This document shows, piece by piece, positions 1 to 8,442 of a DNA stretch of 44,472 bases (position 1 is its first letter; every line of letters begins with the position of its first letter). The notes under the pieces were generated by a model. That model did not search any database, was not told where the DNA came from, and saw only the letters and a program-made list of their open reading frames with translations. Position numbers and translations under genes: made by a program. This stretch comes from Paraburkholderia heleia NBRC 101817 (GTDB taxonomy: Bacteria; Pseudomonadota; Gammaproteobacteria; Burkholderiales; Burkholderiaceae): assembly GCF_000739775.1 (NCBI RefSeq), contig NZ_BBJH01000033.1, forward strand, positions 1 to 44,472, given 5' to 3'.

Positions 1-51
1 CAAGCCGCCTGCCACAGCCCGCCGACCAGGCCACTGGAGGAGCGCACGCGC

Positions 52-1539
52 ATGAGCGTCGCCGTGAAGTTCAACGACATCCGCAAGGACTTCGGTCCCG
101 TGCGCGTGCTGCACGGCGTGAGCTTCGAGCTCGCGCCGGGGCGCATTCACGGCCTCCTGGGCGAGAACGGCGCGGGCAAGTCCACGCTCATGAAGATTCT
201 CTCGGGCTACGAAAGCGCGAGCGCGGGCGAGATGCTGGTGGACGGCGTGGCGCGCCGCTTCGACGGCTCGCGCGAGGCCGAAGCCGCCGGCATCGTGCTG
301 ATCCACCAGGAGTTCAACCTGGCCGAGCACCTGACGATCGCGCAGAACATCTTCCTCGGCCACGAGAAGCGCAAAGGCTGGCTCGTCGACGACGCCGCCA
401 TGCGCCGCGAAGCGCGCGAACTGCTCGCGCAGGTCGGCCTCGCGCGCGACCCGGACGTGAAGGTGCGCGAGCTCATCGTCGCGGAAAAACAGCTCGTGGA
501 GATCGCCAAGGCGCTCTCGCGGCACGCGCGCCTGCTCATCATGGACGAGCCCACGGCCACGCTCACGCCCGCCGAAACCGCGCGCCTTTTCGCGCTCATG
601 ACGAAGCTGCGCGCATCCGGCACGACGCTCGTCTACATCTCGCACAAGCTCGACGAGGTGGAAAGCATCACCGACGACGTGGTCGTGATGCGCGACGGCC
701 GCTTCGTGGCCGCGAGCGCGACGGCGGGGCTCGCGCGCCAGCAGATGGCGAATCTTATGGTGGGCCGCGACGTCTCCGACATGTTTCCGGAGAAAGGCGC
801 AGTGCCCGAAACTGCCCCCGTCGCGCTGCGCGTGACGCATCTCGCCGTGCCGGGTTGGGTCGAGGATCTGAGCTTCGAGGTGCGCGCAGGCGAGATTCTC
901 GGCTTCGCGGGACTCGTGGGCGCGGGGCGCACCGAGGCGTTCGAGGCGATCGTGGGCCTGCGCCACAAGCAGGCGGGCGAGGTCGAGATCGACGGGCGCG
1001 CCGTGACGCTGCGCCATCCGCGCGACGCGATGCGCCACGGCCTCACGTACCTGAGCGAAGACAGAAAAGGCCGCGGCCTGCACATGAACCTCACGCTGCA
1101 GGACAACCTCACGCTCATGACGCTCGAGCGCTACGGCCATCCGCTGCTCGACCTCAAGGCGGGCCGCCGCGCACTGGAGAAGGCGGTGCGCGAATTCGGC
1201 ATCCGCACGGGCGACCTCGACAGCCGTGCGCGCATGCTCTCGGGCGGCAACCAGCAGAAGCTCGCGCTCGCCAAGTTCCTGCAGCCCGACCCGCGCGTGA
1301 TCGTGCTCGACGAGCCCACGCGCGGCGTGGACGTGGGCGCGAAGCGCGACATCTATTTCCTGATCCACCGGCTCGCGGCCTCGGGGCGCGCGGTCGTCGT
1401 GATCTCGTCCGAACTGGTCGAGCTGATCGGCCTCGCGCATCGCGTGGCCGTGATGCGCGCGGGCCGGCTCGCCGCCACGCTCGGGCACGAACATCTGAAC
1501 GAAGAGGAGCTGATCGCCCATGCAACCGGCACCCACTGA
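52..1539 (+). CDS. Sugar ABC transporter ATP-binding protein (RbsA/XylG/MglA type)
   Basis: This is the cytoplasmic ATPase that powers sugar import through the permease encoded next. The 495-residue length fits the duplicated two-domain ATPases of the CUT2 class. The first domain has a clean Walker A (GENGAGKST, about residues 37-45) and a Walker B-like LLIMDEPTATLTP. The second has a degenerate P-loop (GLVGAGRTE) but a good signature (LSGGNQQK) and VIVLDEPTRGVDVG; that asymmetry is normal for the family. The ATG follows a strong ribosome-binding site (GGAGGAG, 36-42). The 3' end overlaps the permease start by 20 bases, so the two are translationally coupled. The transported sugar cannot be named from the sequence. 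Confidence 0.95.
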   Translation: MSVAVKFNDIRKDFGPVRVLHGVSFELAPGRIHGLLGENGAGKSTLMKILSGYESASAGEMLVDGVARRFDGSREAEAAGIVLIHQEFNLAEHLTIAQNIFLGHEKRKGWLVDDAAMRREARELLAQVGLARDPDVKVRELIVAEKQLVEIAKALSRHARLLIMDEPTATLTPAETARLFALMTKLRASGTTLVYISHKLDEVESITDDVVVMRDGRFVAASATAGLARQQMANLMVGRDVSDMFPEKGAVPETAPVALRVTHLAVPGWVEDLSFEVRAGEILGFAGLVGAGRTEAFEAIVGLRHKQAGEVEIDGRAVTLRHPRDAMRHGLTYLSEDRKGRGLHMNLTLQDNLTLMTLERYGHPLLDLKAGRRALEKAVREFGIRTGDLDSRARMLSGGNQQKLALAKFLQPDPRVIVLDEPTRGVDVGAKRDIYFLIHRLAASGRAVVVISSELVELIGLAHRVAVMRAGRLAATLGHEHLNEEELIAHATGTH

Positions 1540-2542
1540 CGCGGCGTCCGAAGGCCATGGCGCGCGCTCGGCCGCGGCGCGATTCGTGCACCGCCTCGCG
1601 GGCGTCGGGCCGCTCATCGGCCTGATCCTGCTGTGCGTGCTCGGCACGCTGCTCAACCGCGATTTCGCCACCGCCGGCAACCTGCTCAACGTGCTCACGC
1701 GCACCTCGTTCATCGGCATCATTTCCGTGGGCATGACGTTCGTGATCATTTCGGGCGGCATCGATCTGTCGGTCGGCTCGATGGCCGCGCTGATCGCGGG
1801 CGTGATGATCTGGGTGATGAATACGCTGGCCGCGAGCGAACACGCGATTGCGCCTTTGGCGATCGTCGCGACCGGCATCGCGATCGCGCTCGTGCTCGGC
1901 GCCGTTTTCGGGCTCGCGCATGGTTTGCTCATCACGCGCGGGCGCATCGAGCCTTTCATCGTGACGCTCGGCACGCTCGGCATCTTCCGCTCGGTGCTCA
2001 CGTGGCTTGCCGACGGCGGCGCGCTCACGCTGCAGAACAATCTCGTCGATCTCTACGGGCCGGTCTATTACGCGAGCCTCTTTGGCATTCCGGTGCCCGT
2101 GTGGGTGTTCGCGCTCACGGCGGCGGGGGGCGCGCTCATTCTCAACCGCACGGCGTTCGGGCGGCACGTCCAGGCGATCGGCTCGAACGAGCAGGTCGCG
2201 CGCTATGCAGCGATCCGCGTCGATCGCGTGAAGTGCGCAACCTACGTGCTGCTGGGCGTGTGCGTGGGCGTGGCGACGGTGCTCTATGTGCCGCGCCTCG
2301 GCTCGGCCACGCCGACAACGGGCCTGTTGTGGGAACTGGAGGCGATCGCCGCCGTGGTGGTGGGCGGCACGGCGCTCAAGGGCGGCGAAGGGCGCGTGGC
2401 GGGCACCGTGGTCGGCGCGGTGCTGCTCTCGGTCATCGCCAATATTCTCAATCTCACAAGCATCATCAGCGTGTATCTGAACGCGGCGGTGCAGGGCGTG
2501 GCGATCATTGCGGTGGCCTTCCTGCAGCGCGGCAGACGGTAA
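1520..2542 (+). CDS. Sugar ABC transporter permease (RbsC type)
   Basis: Inner-membrane channel subunit of the same importer, 340 residues, the usual size for the RbsC/AraH/XylH family. The protein is strongly hydrophobic with roughly eight to ten membrane segments. It carries the family-typical ISGGIDLSVGSMAAL stretch after the second segment and the VVVGGTALKGGEGRVAGT motif near residue 280, which contacts the ATPase. The start overlaps the ATPase gene. The 138-base gap to the binding-protein gene holds a short direct repeat and no gene. Confidence 0.95.
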   Translation: MQPAPTDAASEGHGARSAAARFVHRLAGVGPLIGLILLCVLGTLLNRDFATAGNLLNVLTRTSFIGIISVGMTFVIISGGIDLSVGSMAALIAGVMIWVMNTLAASEHAIAPLAIVATGIAIALVLGAVFGLAHGLLITRGRIEPFIVTLGTLGIFRSVLTWLADGGALTLQNNLVDLYGPVYYASLFGIPVPVWVFALTAAGGALILNRTAFGRHVQAIGSNEQVARYAAIRVDRVKCATYVLLGVCVGVATVLYVPRLGSATPTTGLLWELEAIAAVVVGGTALKGGEGRVAGTVVGAVLLSVIANILNLTSIISVYLNAAVQGVAIIAVAFLQRGRR

Positions 2543-2631
2543 CGATGTCGAAGCAGGGCTGGCAGGGCGGCGGGAAAGTCGAAGGAGGCAGCGAAAACGC
2601 AACGCAGGTAGGGGCGCGGGAGCGCACGGCA

Positions 2632-2663
2632 AGGACGCAAAGGACCAACAGGACGCAAAGGAC
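2632..2663 (+). repeat. Two 14-bp direct repeats in the permease-binding protein gap
   Basis: The 14-mer AGGACGCAAAGGAC occurs at 2632-2645 and again at 2650-2663, an 18-base period, just before the ribosome-binding site of the binding-protein gene. It is purine-rich, unlike the surrounding coding DNA. It may be a slippage product or a leader element; no function is evident. Confidence 0.6.
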
Positions 2664-2680
2664 GAAAAGGAGACGGCATC

Positions 2681-3649
2681 ATGAAGAAGATGATTCGAAC
2701 GATGTGTGCGGGCGCGCTGGCGCTTGGCGTGGCGGCGACCTTCGGTGCGGGCGCGGCGCGCGCCGACGACAAGGTCACGCTGGGCGTGGCGATTCCCACG
2801 GCCGACCATGGCTTCACGGGCGGCATCGTCTGGTGGGCGAACGAGGCGAAGAAGGACCTCGAAAAGGCGCACCCGGACCTCAAGGTCATCGTCAAGACGG
2901 CGGCGAACGCGCCCGATCAGGCGAACCAGCTGCAGGACCTCGTGACGGTCAACAAGATCAACGCGCTCGTGATCTTCCCGTATGAATCGGCGTCGCTTAC
3001 GCAGCCGGTTGCCCAGGTGAAGAAGCAGGGCGTGTACGTGACGGTGGTCGATCGCGGCCTGACCGACACGAGCGCGCAGGATGCCTATGTCGCGGGCGAC
3101 AACACCGCGTTCGGCAGGATCCCCGCCGAATACCTCGCGAAGCAGCTGGGCGGCAAGGGCGACATCGTCGCGCTGCGCGGCATTCCGACGACGCTCGACA
3201 ACGAGCGCTGGACCGCGTTCACGTCGGTGATGAAGCACTATCCGGGCATCAAGATCCTCGACGCCAAGTACGCGAACTGGAACCGCGACGACGCGTTCCG
3301 CACGATGCAGGACTACCTCACGCGCTTCAGGCACATCGACGCCGTCTGGGCCGCCGACGACGACATGGCCGTGGGCGTGCTCAAGGCGATCGACCAGGGC
3401 AAGCGCAACGACATCAAGATCGTGTTCGGCGGCGCGGGTTCGAAGGAGATGGTCAAGCGCGTGATGGACGGCGATCCGCTCATCAAGGCCGATGTGTCGT
3501 ATTCGCCGAAGTTCATCTACGACGCGATCAAGCTCACGGCCGAAGCCCGCTTGCAGGGCAAGTCGCTGCCGCCCACCACGATCATCCCTTCGGTGCTCAT
3601 CACCAAAGAAAACGCGAAGCAGTTCTACTTCCCCGATTCGCCGTTCTGA
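2681..3649 (+). CDS. Periplasmic sugar-binding protein (type I, Peripla_BP_4-like)
   Basis: Substrate-capturing partner of the ATPase and permease just upstream. The 322-residue protein starts with a typical Sec signal (MKKMIRTMCAGALALGVAA, cleavage probably after GAARA) and continues with KVTLGVAIPTADHGFTGG, the usual first strand of ribose-type binding proteins. Other family features include DLVTVNKINALVIFPYES, VDRGLTD and AADDDMAVGVLKAI. A ribosome-binding site (AAGGAGA) precedes the ATG. The gene is closely followed by an isomerase and a dehydrogenase, so the ligand is probably a sugar or polyol that these enzymes process. Its identity is not visible. Confidence 0.93.
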   Translation: MKKMIRTMCAGALALGVAATFGAGAARADDKVTLGVAIPTADHGFTGGIVWWANEAKKDLEKAHPDLKVIVKTAANAPDQANQLQDLVTVNKINALVIFPYESASLTQPVAQVKKQGVYVTVVDRGLTDTSAQDAYVAGDNTAFGRIPAEYLAKQLGGKGDIVALRGIPTTLDNERWTAFTSVMKHYPGIKILDAKYANWNRDDAFRTMQDYLTRFRHIDAVWAADDDMAVGVLKAIDQGKRNDIKIVFGGAGSKEMVKRVMDGDPLIKADVSYSPKFIYDAIKLTAEARLQGKSLPPTTIIPSVLITKENAKQFYFPDSPF

Positions 3650-3663
3650 GGACGGGCCTTGCG

Positions 3664-4713
3664 ATGAAGACGATCAAGGGCCCAGCGATTTTCCTCGCGC
3701 AGTTTCTCGGCGACGACGCGCCGTTCGACAGCTTCGCGCACATGGCCGGCTGGGCGGCCCAGCTCGGCTACAAGGGCATCCAGGTGCCCGCGGATGCGCG
3801 CCTCGTCGATCTCGCGCAGGCGGCGTCGAGCGTGGCGTACTGCGACGACCTGCGCCAGCAGGCCGACGACGCGGGCGTGACGATCACCGAGCTGTCCACG
3901 CATCTGCAGGGACAGCTCGTGGCCGTGCATCCCGCCTACGACACGCTGTTCGACGGCTTTGCGCCGCCGCAGGTGCGGGCAAACCGCGAAGCGCGCACGG
4001 CCTGGGCCATCGAGCAGTTGATGCTGGCCGCGCGCGCCTCGAAGAACCTCGGGCTCGTCGCGCACGTGACGTTTTCGGGCGCGCTCGCCTGGCCGTACTT
4101 CTATCCGTGGCCGCAGCGTCCCACGGGTCTCGTCGAAACCGCCTTCGATGAACTCGCGCGCCGCTGGCGGCCGATTCTCGACGCGTTCGATGCGGCGGGC
4201 GTGGACGTCTGCTACGAACTGCATCCGGGCGAGGACCTGCACGACGGCGTGACGTTCGAGCGCTTTCTCGCGGCGGTGGACGATCATCCGCGCGCGAACA
4301 TCCTCTACGACCCCAGCCACTTCGTGCTGCAGCAGCTCGATTACCTGGCGTTCATCGACATCTATCACGCGCGCATCAAGGCCTTTCATGTGAAGGATGC
4401 GGAATTTCGCCCCACGGGCAAGCAAGGCGTGTACGGCGGCTACAGCGGATGGGTCGAGCGCGCGGGGCGCTTCCGGTCGCTCGGCGACGGGCAGATCGAT
4501 TTCGGCGCGATCTTCTCGAAGCTCACGCAGTACGACTATCCGGGCTGGGCGGTGCTCGAATGGGAGTGCGCGCTCAAGCATCCGCACGATGGCGCGCGTG
4601 AAGGCGCCGATTACATCAGGCGGCACCTCATCCGCGTGGCCGGGCACGCGTTCGACGACTTCGCGGGCAGCGGCGTCGATGCGGCGCAGGTGAAGGGCGT
4701 GCTGGGCCTCTGA
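3664..4713 (+). CDS. Sugar phosphate isomerase/epimerase (TIM-barrel, AP endonuclease family 2)
   Basis: A 349-residue TIM-barrel protein of the xylose isomerase-like/IolE/tagatose 3-epimerase superfamily. The metal-site pattern is visible along the barrel: YELHPGEDLHDG (Glu and His), ILYDPSHFVLQQLD (Asp and His), IKAFHVKDAEF (His and Asp) and AVLEWECALKHP (Glu). This suggests a divalent-metal isomerase, epimerase or 3-keto-sugar eliminase. It starts 14 bases after the binding-protein stop and is followed 25 bases later by a Gfo/Idh/MocA oxidoreductase, so all five genes probably form one catabolic operon. The substrate is unknown; the fold assignment is firm. Confidence 0.88.
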   Translation: MKTIKGPAIFLAQFLGDDAPFDSFAHMAGWAAQLGYKGIQVPADARLVDLAQAASSVAYCDDLRQQADDAGVTITELSTHLQGQLVAVHPAYDTLFDGFAPPQVRANREARTAWAIEQLMLAARASKNLGLVAHVTFSGALAWPYFYPWPQRPTGLVETAFDELARRWRPILDAFDAAGVDVCYELHPGEDLHDGVTFERFLAAVDDHPRANILYDPSHFVLQQLDYLAFIDIYHARIKAFHVKDAEFRPTGKQGVYGGYSGWVERAGRFRSLGDGQIDFGAIFSKLTQYDYPGWAVLEWECALKHPHDGAREGADYIRRHLIRVAGHAFDDFAGSGVDAAQVKGVLGL

Positions 4714-4738
4714 ACGCGACGCTCGCAGGAGACACGCA

Positions 4739-5887
4739 ATGACTCGAAGACTCAGGCTCGGGATGGTCGGCGGCGGCGAGGGCGCGTTCATCGGCGCCGT
4801 GCATCGCATCGCGGCGCGTCTCGATGATAGTTTCGAACTCGTCGCGGGCGCACTGTCGTCCGATGCGGCGCGCGCGCAGTCGAGCGCCGAGGCACTGGGC
4901 CTCGCGCGCAGCTATGACCACTGGCGCGAGATGGCGAGCGTGGAAGGCGCGCGCGAGGATGGCATCGACGCGGTGGCCATCGTCACGCCGAACCATCTGC
5001 ACGCGCCGGTGGCGCACGCGTTCATGGAAGCGGGCATTCACGTGATCTGCGACAAGCCGCTCGCGGTCTCGCTCGCCGAGGGCGAAGCGCTCGCGCGACA
5101 CGCGCGCGACGCGAATCTCGTGTTCGCGCTCACGCATACCTATTCGGGCTATCCGCTCGTGCGGGATGCGCGTGAACGGGTCGAGGCGGGTGAGATTGGC
5201 GAGGTGCGCATCGTGCAGGTCGAGTACGCGCAGGATTGGCTCGCCACTCCTGTCGAGACAGGCGGCGCGAACCGTCAGGCCATGTGGCGCACCGATCCGG
5301 CGCTCGCGGGGCCGGCGGGGTGTCTGGGCGACATCGGCACGCATGCCTGGCAGCTGGCGGCGTTCGTGAGCGGGCTCGTGCCGCAAGCACTCGCGGCCGA
5401 AGTGCATACCTTCGTGCCCGGGCGCCGCGTGGACGATCATGTGCAGGCCATGCTGCGCTACGCCAACGGCGCGCGCGGCATGCTGTGGGCAAGCCAGGTG
5501 GCGAGCGGGGCGGAGAACGCGTTGCGGCTGCGCGTGTATGGCACGAAGGCGAGCCTCGCGTTCGATCAGGAGGAGCCAAACGTGCTGTGGTTCACGCCCC
5601 AGGGCGGCGCGGCGCAACGCCTCACGCGCGGCCGCGTGACAGGGGCCGCCGCACGGCACGCCACGCGCGTGCCGCCGGGGCATCCGGAAGGCTATCTGGA
5701 GGCGTTCGCGCAACTCTATCGCGACGCCGCCGCGCAGATCCTCGCGCGCGAGGCCGGCGAGCCCGCGCCACCCGCGAGCCGGCTGCTGACGACGGTCGAC
5801 GACGGCGTGGAAGGGCTGCGCTTTATCGAGGCCGTGCTCGCGAGCAGCGCGGCGGGCGGTGCCTGGCGCAGCATCGTGCGGCCGTGA
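4739..5887 (+). CDS. Gfo/Idh/MocA family oxidoreductase
   Basis: Probable NAD(P)-dependent sugar or polyol dehydrogenase, 382 residues. The N-terminal Rossmann fold shows LGMVGGGEGAFIGAVHR. The family's EKP motif appears as CDKPLAVS, with Asp for Glu. A GCLGDIGTHAWQ stretch carries the catalytic-site Asp and His. The C-terminal half is the GFO_IDH_MocA_C sheet domain. Pairing with a TIM-barrel isomerase and a CUT2 transporter is typical of pathways for unusual sugars, inositols or anhydrosugars. A ribosome-binding site (AGGAGA) lies just before the ATG. It is the last gene of the operon and converges on the next gene across 30 bases. Confidence 0.9.
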   Translation: MTRRLRLGMVGGGEGAFIGAVHRIAARLDDSFELVAGALSSDAARAQSSAEALGLARSYDHWREMASVEGAREDGIDAVAIVTPNHLHAPVAHAFMEAGIHVICDKPLAVSLAEGEALARHARDANLVFALTHTYSGYPLVRDARERVEAGEIGEVRIVQVEYAQDWLATPVETGGANRQAMWRTDPALAGPAGCLGDIGTHAWQLAAFVSGLVPQALAAEVHTFVPGRRVDDHVQAMLRYANGARGMLWASQVASGAENALRLRVYGTKASLAFDQEEPNVLWFTPQGGAAQRLTRGRVTGAAARHATRVPPGHPEGYLEAFAQLYRDAAAQILAREAGEPAPPASRLLTTVDDGVEGLRFIEAVLASSAAGGAWRSIVRP

Positions 5888-5917
5888 CTGGCCATGCGGA
5901 TGAATTGAGCGAAGCGG

Positions 5918-7084
5918 TTATTGCCCCAGATACACGAACTTGCCCCCGCGCACCGTGCCCATCACACTCGCGCGCTGGTCGAGGCCCACGTGGTCCGTCG
6001 GGCTCGTGTTGACCATGCCGTTGGGCACGACCACTTCGTGCGCGTGCTCCAGCTCGCTGCGCAACGCCACGCGGAACGCTTCCGTGCCCGGCTGCGCGGT
6101 CTTGAGCGCGCGGGCAACCGCGTCCTGCAGGCGCGGGTACACGCCGGCCGCGTCGCCTGCGAATTGCGTGACCGTGCCCGGGCCGTACTTTGCCTCATAG
6201 GCATCGACGAAGGCGAGCGCCGCCTTTTGCGCCGGCTGGTCGGCGGGCAGCGTGCGCGCCACCACCACGGGCTGGGTGGGGAACAGGGTGCCTTCCACGT
6301 CCTTGCCGCCCAGCTTGATGAATTCAGGCGTGGCGATGCCGTGCGTCTGGTAGACCGGGCCCTTGTAGCCGCGTTCGATCAGCGTGCGTTGCGGCAGCAC
6401 GGTCGGCGTGCCTGCGCCGGCGATCAGCATGGCGTCGGGTCTGGCCGCCATCAGCTTGAGAATCTGGCCCGTCACGCTGGCGTCGGTGCGGTTGTAGCGC
6501 TCGGTCGCCACGATCTGGATGTTGCGTTCCTTCGCGTACTTCGTGAATTCGTTGAGCCAGCTGTCGCCGTAGCTATCGGCGAAGCCGATGAAGCCCACGC
6601 TCTTCACACCGTGCGCGGCCATGTAGCGCGTCATGACGTCAGCCATGGCGGCATCGGTCTGCGCCATCTTGAAGGCCCACACGCGCGCGCCCTGCTGCGG
6701 CTCGACCACCGAGCCCGAGCCGACCAGCGTGATCATCGGCGTCCTGCCTTGCGCCACCGGGTCGAGCGCCGCGAGGGCCGCCGGCGTGATATTCGGCCCG
6801 ACGATCACGTCCACGTGATCTTCGTTGATGAGCTTGTGGATGTTGCGCACGGCGGCGCCCGGGTCCGAGCCGTCGTCGAGCACGATGTAGTCGGCCTTCT
6901 GGCCCGCGATCGTGTCGGGCCACATCAGCATGGCGTTCTTGCTCGTGATGCCGATGGCGGCCGCAGGCCCCGTGCTCGAGAGGTCGATGCCGACCTTGAT
7001 GTCGGCGTGGGCCGCCGGGGCGAAGGCGGCAGCGGCAAGGGCGGCAGCCGCGGCGAGCGGGCGCAAAAGCGTATACAGCTTCAT
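5918..7084 (-). CDS. Orphan branched-chain amino-acid-type ABC substrate-binding protein
   Basis: Periplasmic binding protein of the LivJ/LivK-like family (Peripla_BP_6), 388 residues from the chosen start. A longer reading would begin at 7117, but MKLYTLLRPL is followed by an alanine-rich signal core ending AAHA-DIKVGIDLSSTG, and GGAGAC sits before this ATG. Family features include DDGSDPGAAVRNIHKLI, VIVGPNIT and VGFIGFADSYGDSW. No permease or ATPase genes are next to it, so it either serves a distant transporter or a sensory role. It lies downstream of cysB on the same strand, 168 bases away, which makes a sulfur-related ligand possible but unproven. Confidence 0.9.
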   Translation of the reverse strand: MKLYTLLRPLAAAAALAAAAFAPAAHADIKVGIDLSSTGPAAAIGITSKNAMLMWPDTIAGQKADYIVLDDGSDPGAAVRNIHKLINEDHVDVIVGPNITPAALAALDPVAQGRTPMITLVGSGSVVEPQQGARVWAFKMAQTDAAMADVMTRYMAAHGVKSVGFIGFADSYGDSWLNEFTKYAKERNIQIVATERYNRTDASVTGQILKLMAARPDAMLIAGAGTPTVLPQRTLIERGYKGPVYQTHGIATPEFIKLGGKDVEGTLFPTQPVVVARTLPADQPAQKAALAFVDAYEAKYGPGTVTQFAGDAAGVYPRLQDAVARALKTAQPGTEAFRVALRSELEHAHEVVVPNGMVNTSPTDHVGLDQRASVMGTVRGGKFVYLGQ

Positions 7085-7101
7085 CCGGTGAGTCTCCTGT
7101 C

Positions 7102-7138
7102 GGATCAGAGTGGGCACTTCAGCGCCTTACTCTGATCC
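7102..7138 (-). promoter_or_regulatory. 10-bp perfect inverted repeat in the leader of the orphan binding-protein gene
   Basis: GGATCAGAGT (7102-7111) and its exact complement ACTCTGATCC (7129-7138) flank a 17-base loop, a few bases upstream of the ribosome-binding site of the minus-strand gene starting at 7084. It could be a repressor operator or an RNA hairpin that affects translation. No U-run follows, so a terminator is unlikely. Confidence 0.55.
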
Positions 7139-7252
7139 CATGCAAAGCAGGCGAGAAGTGACATTGTTGTATTGCGAGTTTTGTCTGATTTTTCTTTCAG
7201 CGCGGCCCGGTCATGGTCAAAACGGGGGCAAAAACGACGGCAAAACGGGCTG

Positions 7253-8194
7253 CTACAATTCGTAAGTCTCGTGCTCGCCCTTGAGCGCCTGCTCGATGAG
7301 CTTGCGGTTCAGGCTCGGCGAAAGCAGTTCGACGAGCGTATACACATAGCTGCGCAGGTAAGCGCCCTGCTTGAGCGCGACGCGCGTGACGTTGCTGCCG
7401 AACAGATGCCCCACGGGCACCGCGCGCAGGTGCCGGTCGCGCTCGGCGTTGAAGGCGATGTCCGCCATGATCCCTACGCCCAGGCCCAGTTCGACATAGG
7501 TCTTGATCACGTCGGCGTCGATGGCTTCCAGCACGATGTCGGGCGAGAGGCCGCGCAGGCGGAACGCGTCGTTGATCTTGGTACGCCCGGCGAACGCATT
7601 GTCGTAGGTGATCAGCGGGTATTGGGCCAGATCGTCGAGCGAAAGCGGCTTGCGCTCGAGCAGCGGATGGTCGGGCGGCATCACCGCCACGTGATGCCAC
7701 GTGAAGCAGGGCAGCGACACCAGTTCCTTGTAGCCGGAGATCGCCTCGGTCGCGATGCACAGATCCGCCTGGTCATGGAGCACCATTTCCGCGACCTGCG
7801 TCGGGCTGCCTTGCAGGATCGACAGGTGCACCTTCGGAAAGCGCCGCTTGAACTCGGCAATGGCGGCGGGCAGCGAGTAGCGCGCCTGCGTGTGCGTAGC
7901 GGCGATGGTGAGGTTGCCCTGGTCCTGCGCCGCATAGTCCTTGCCCACGCGCTTGAGGCTCTCCACCTCCTGCAGAATGCGCTCCACCGAGGCGAGGATG
8001 ATCCGGCCCGGTTCGGTGAGCGAGCGCACGCGCTTGCCGTGGCGTGTAAAGATTTCGACCCCAAGCTCGTCCTCCAGCTCGATGATCGCCTTCGAGACGC
8101 CCGGCTGGCTCGTATACAGTGCCTTGGCCGCTTCGGTGAGGTTGAAGTTCTGGCGTACCGCCTCGCGCACGAAGCGGAACTGGTGCAGGTTCAT
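7253..8194 (-). CDS. cysB: LysR-type regulator of sulfur assimilation, CysB
   Basis: A 313-residue LysR regulator. The N-terminal winged helix (MNLHQFRFVREAVRQ, then NLTEAAKALYTSQPGVSKAI) matches the CysB/Cbl/SsuR subgroup closely, as does ITYDNAFAGRTKINDAF in the effector domain. CysB proteins activate sulfate-assimilation genes with N-acetylserine as inducer and sulfide or thiosulfate as antagonist. The gene is divergent from cysI, the first gene of the sulfate operon, which favours CysB over the sulfonate regulator SsuR. It probably acts on the shared 248-base control region. Confidence 0.9.
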   Translation of the reverse strand: MNLHQFRFVREAVRQNFNLTEAAKALYTSQPGVSKAIIELEDELGVEIFTRHGKRVRSLTEPGRIILASVERILQEVESLKRVGKDYAAQDQGNLTIAATHTQARYSLPAAIAEFKRRFPKVHLSILQGSPTQVAEMVLHDQADLCIATEAISGYKELVSLPCFTWHHVAVMPPDHPLLERKPLSLDDLAQYPLITYDNAFAGRTKINDAFRLRGLSPDIVLEAIDADVIKTYVELGLGVGIMADIAFNAERDRHLRAVPVGHLFGSNVTRVALKQGAYLRSYVYTLVELLSPSLNRKLIEQALKGEHETYEL

Positions 8195-8442
8195 AGATAA
8201 CCCTTATAACCTGTGTGCATATCGACCTGATTTTTGAGTCGTTTGAAATATAAGGCGAGTTTATTACCATTCCTCCAACTTTTCCAATATGGATATCTGT
8301 TTTGGTCATTAGCAAATGACCGGCGCGATTGAAGGCGCGGCCGCCTTGCGGGAGGCAGGACAGAGCGGAAAGAGCGAAGTCGAGAAGTCGGAGCGCGGCG
8401 TAACCGGAACGCCGCGATTGAACCAAACCCTGGGGTCCCCGA
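8195..8442. promoter_or_regulatory. Divergent cysB/cysI control region
   Basis: This gap is noticeably AT-rich over 8200-8310, in contrast to the GC-rich genes on either side, as expected for promoters of both genes and for CysB binding. I could not pick a convincing -35/-10 pair. The cysI-proximal part holds an 8-bp stem (CGCGGCGT at 8394-8401 with ACGCCGCG at 8409-8416) that would form a hairpin in the cysI leader about 27 bases before its ATG. Confidence 0.6.

Noticed and set aside
1154..3334. Long open frame on the minus strand across the sugar operon
   Set aside because: Arg/His-rich translation antisense to three well-supported genes; a GC-bias artefact.
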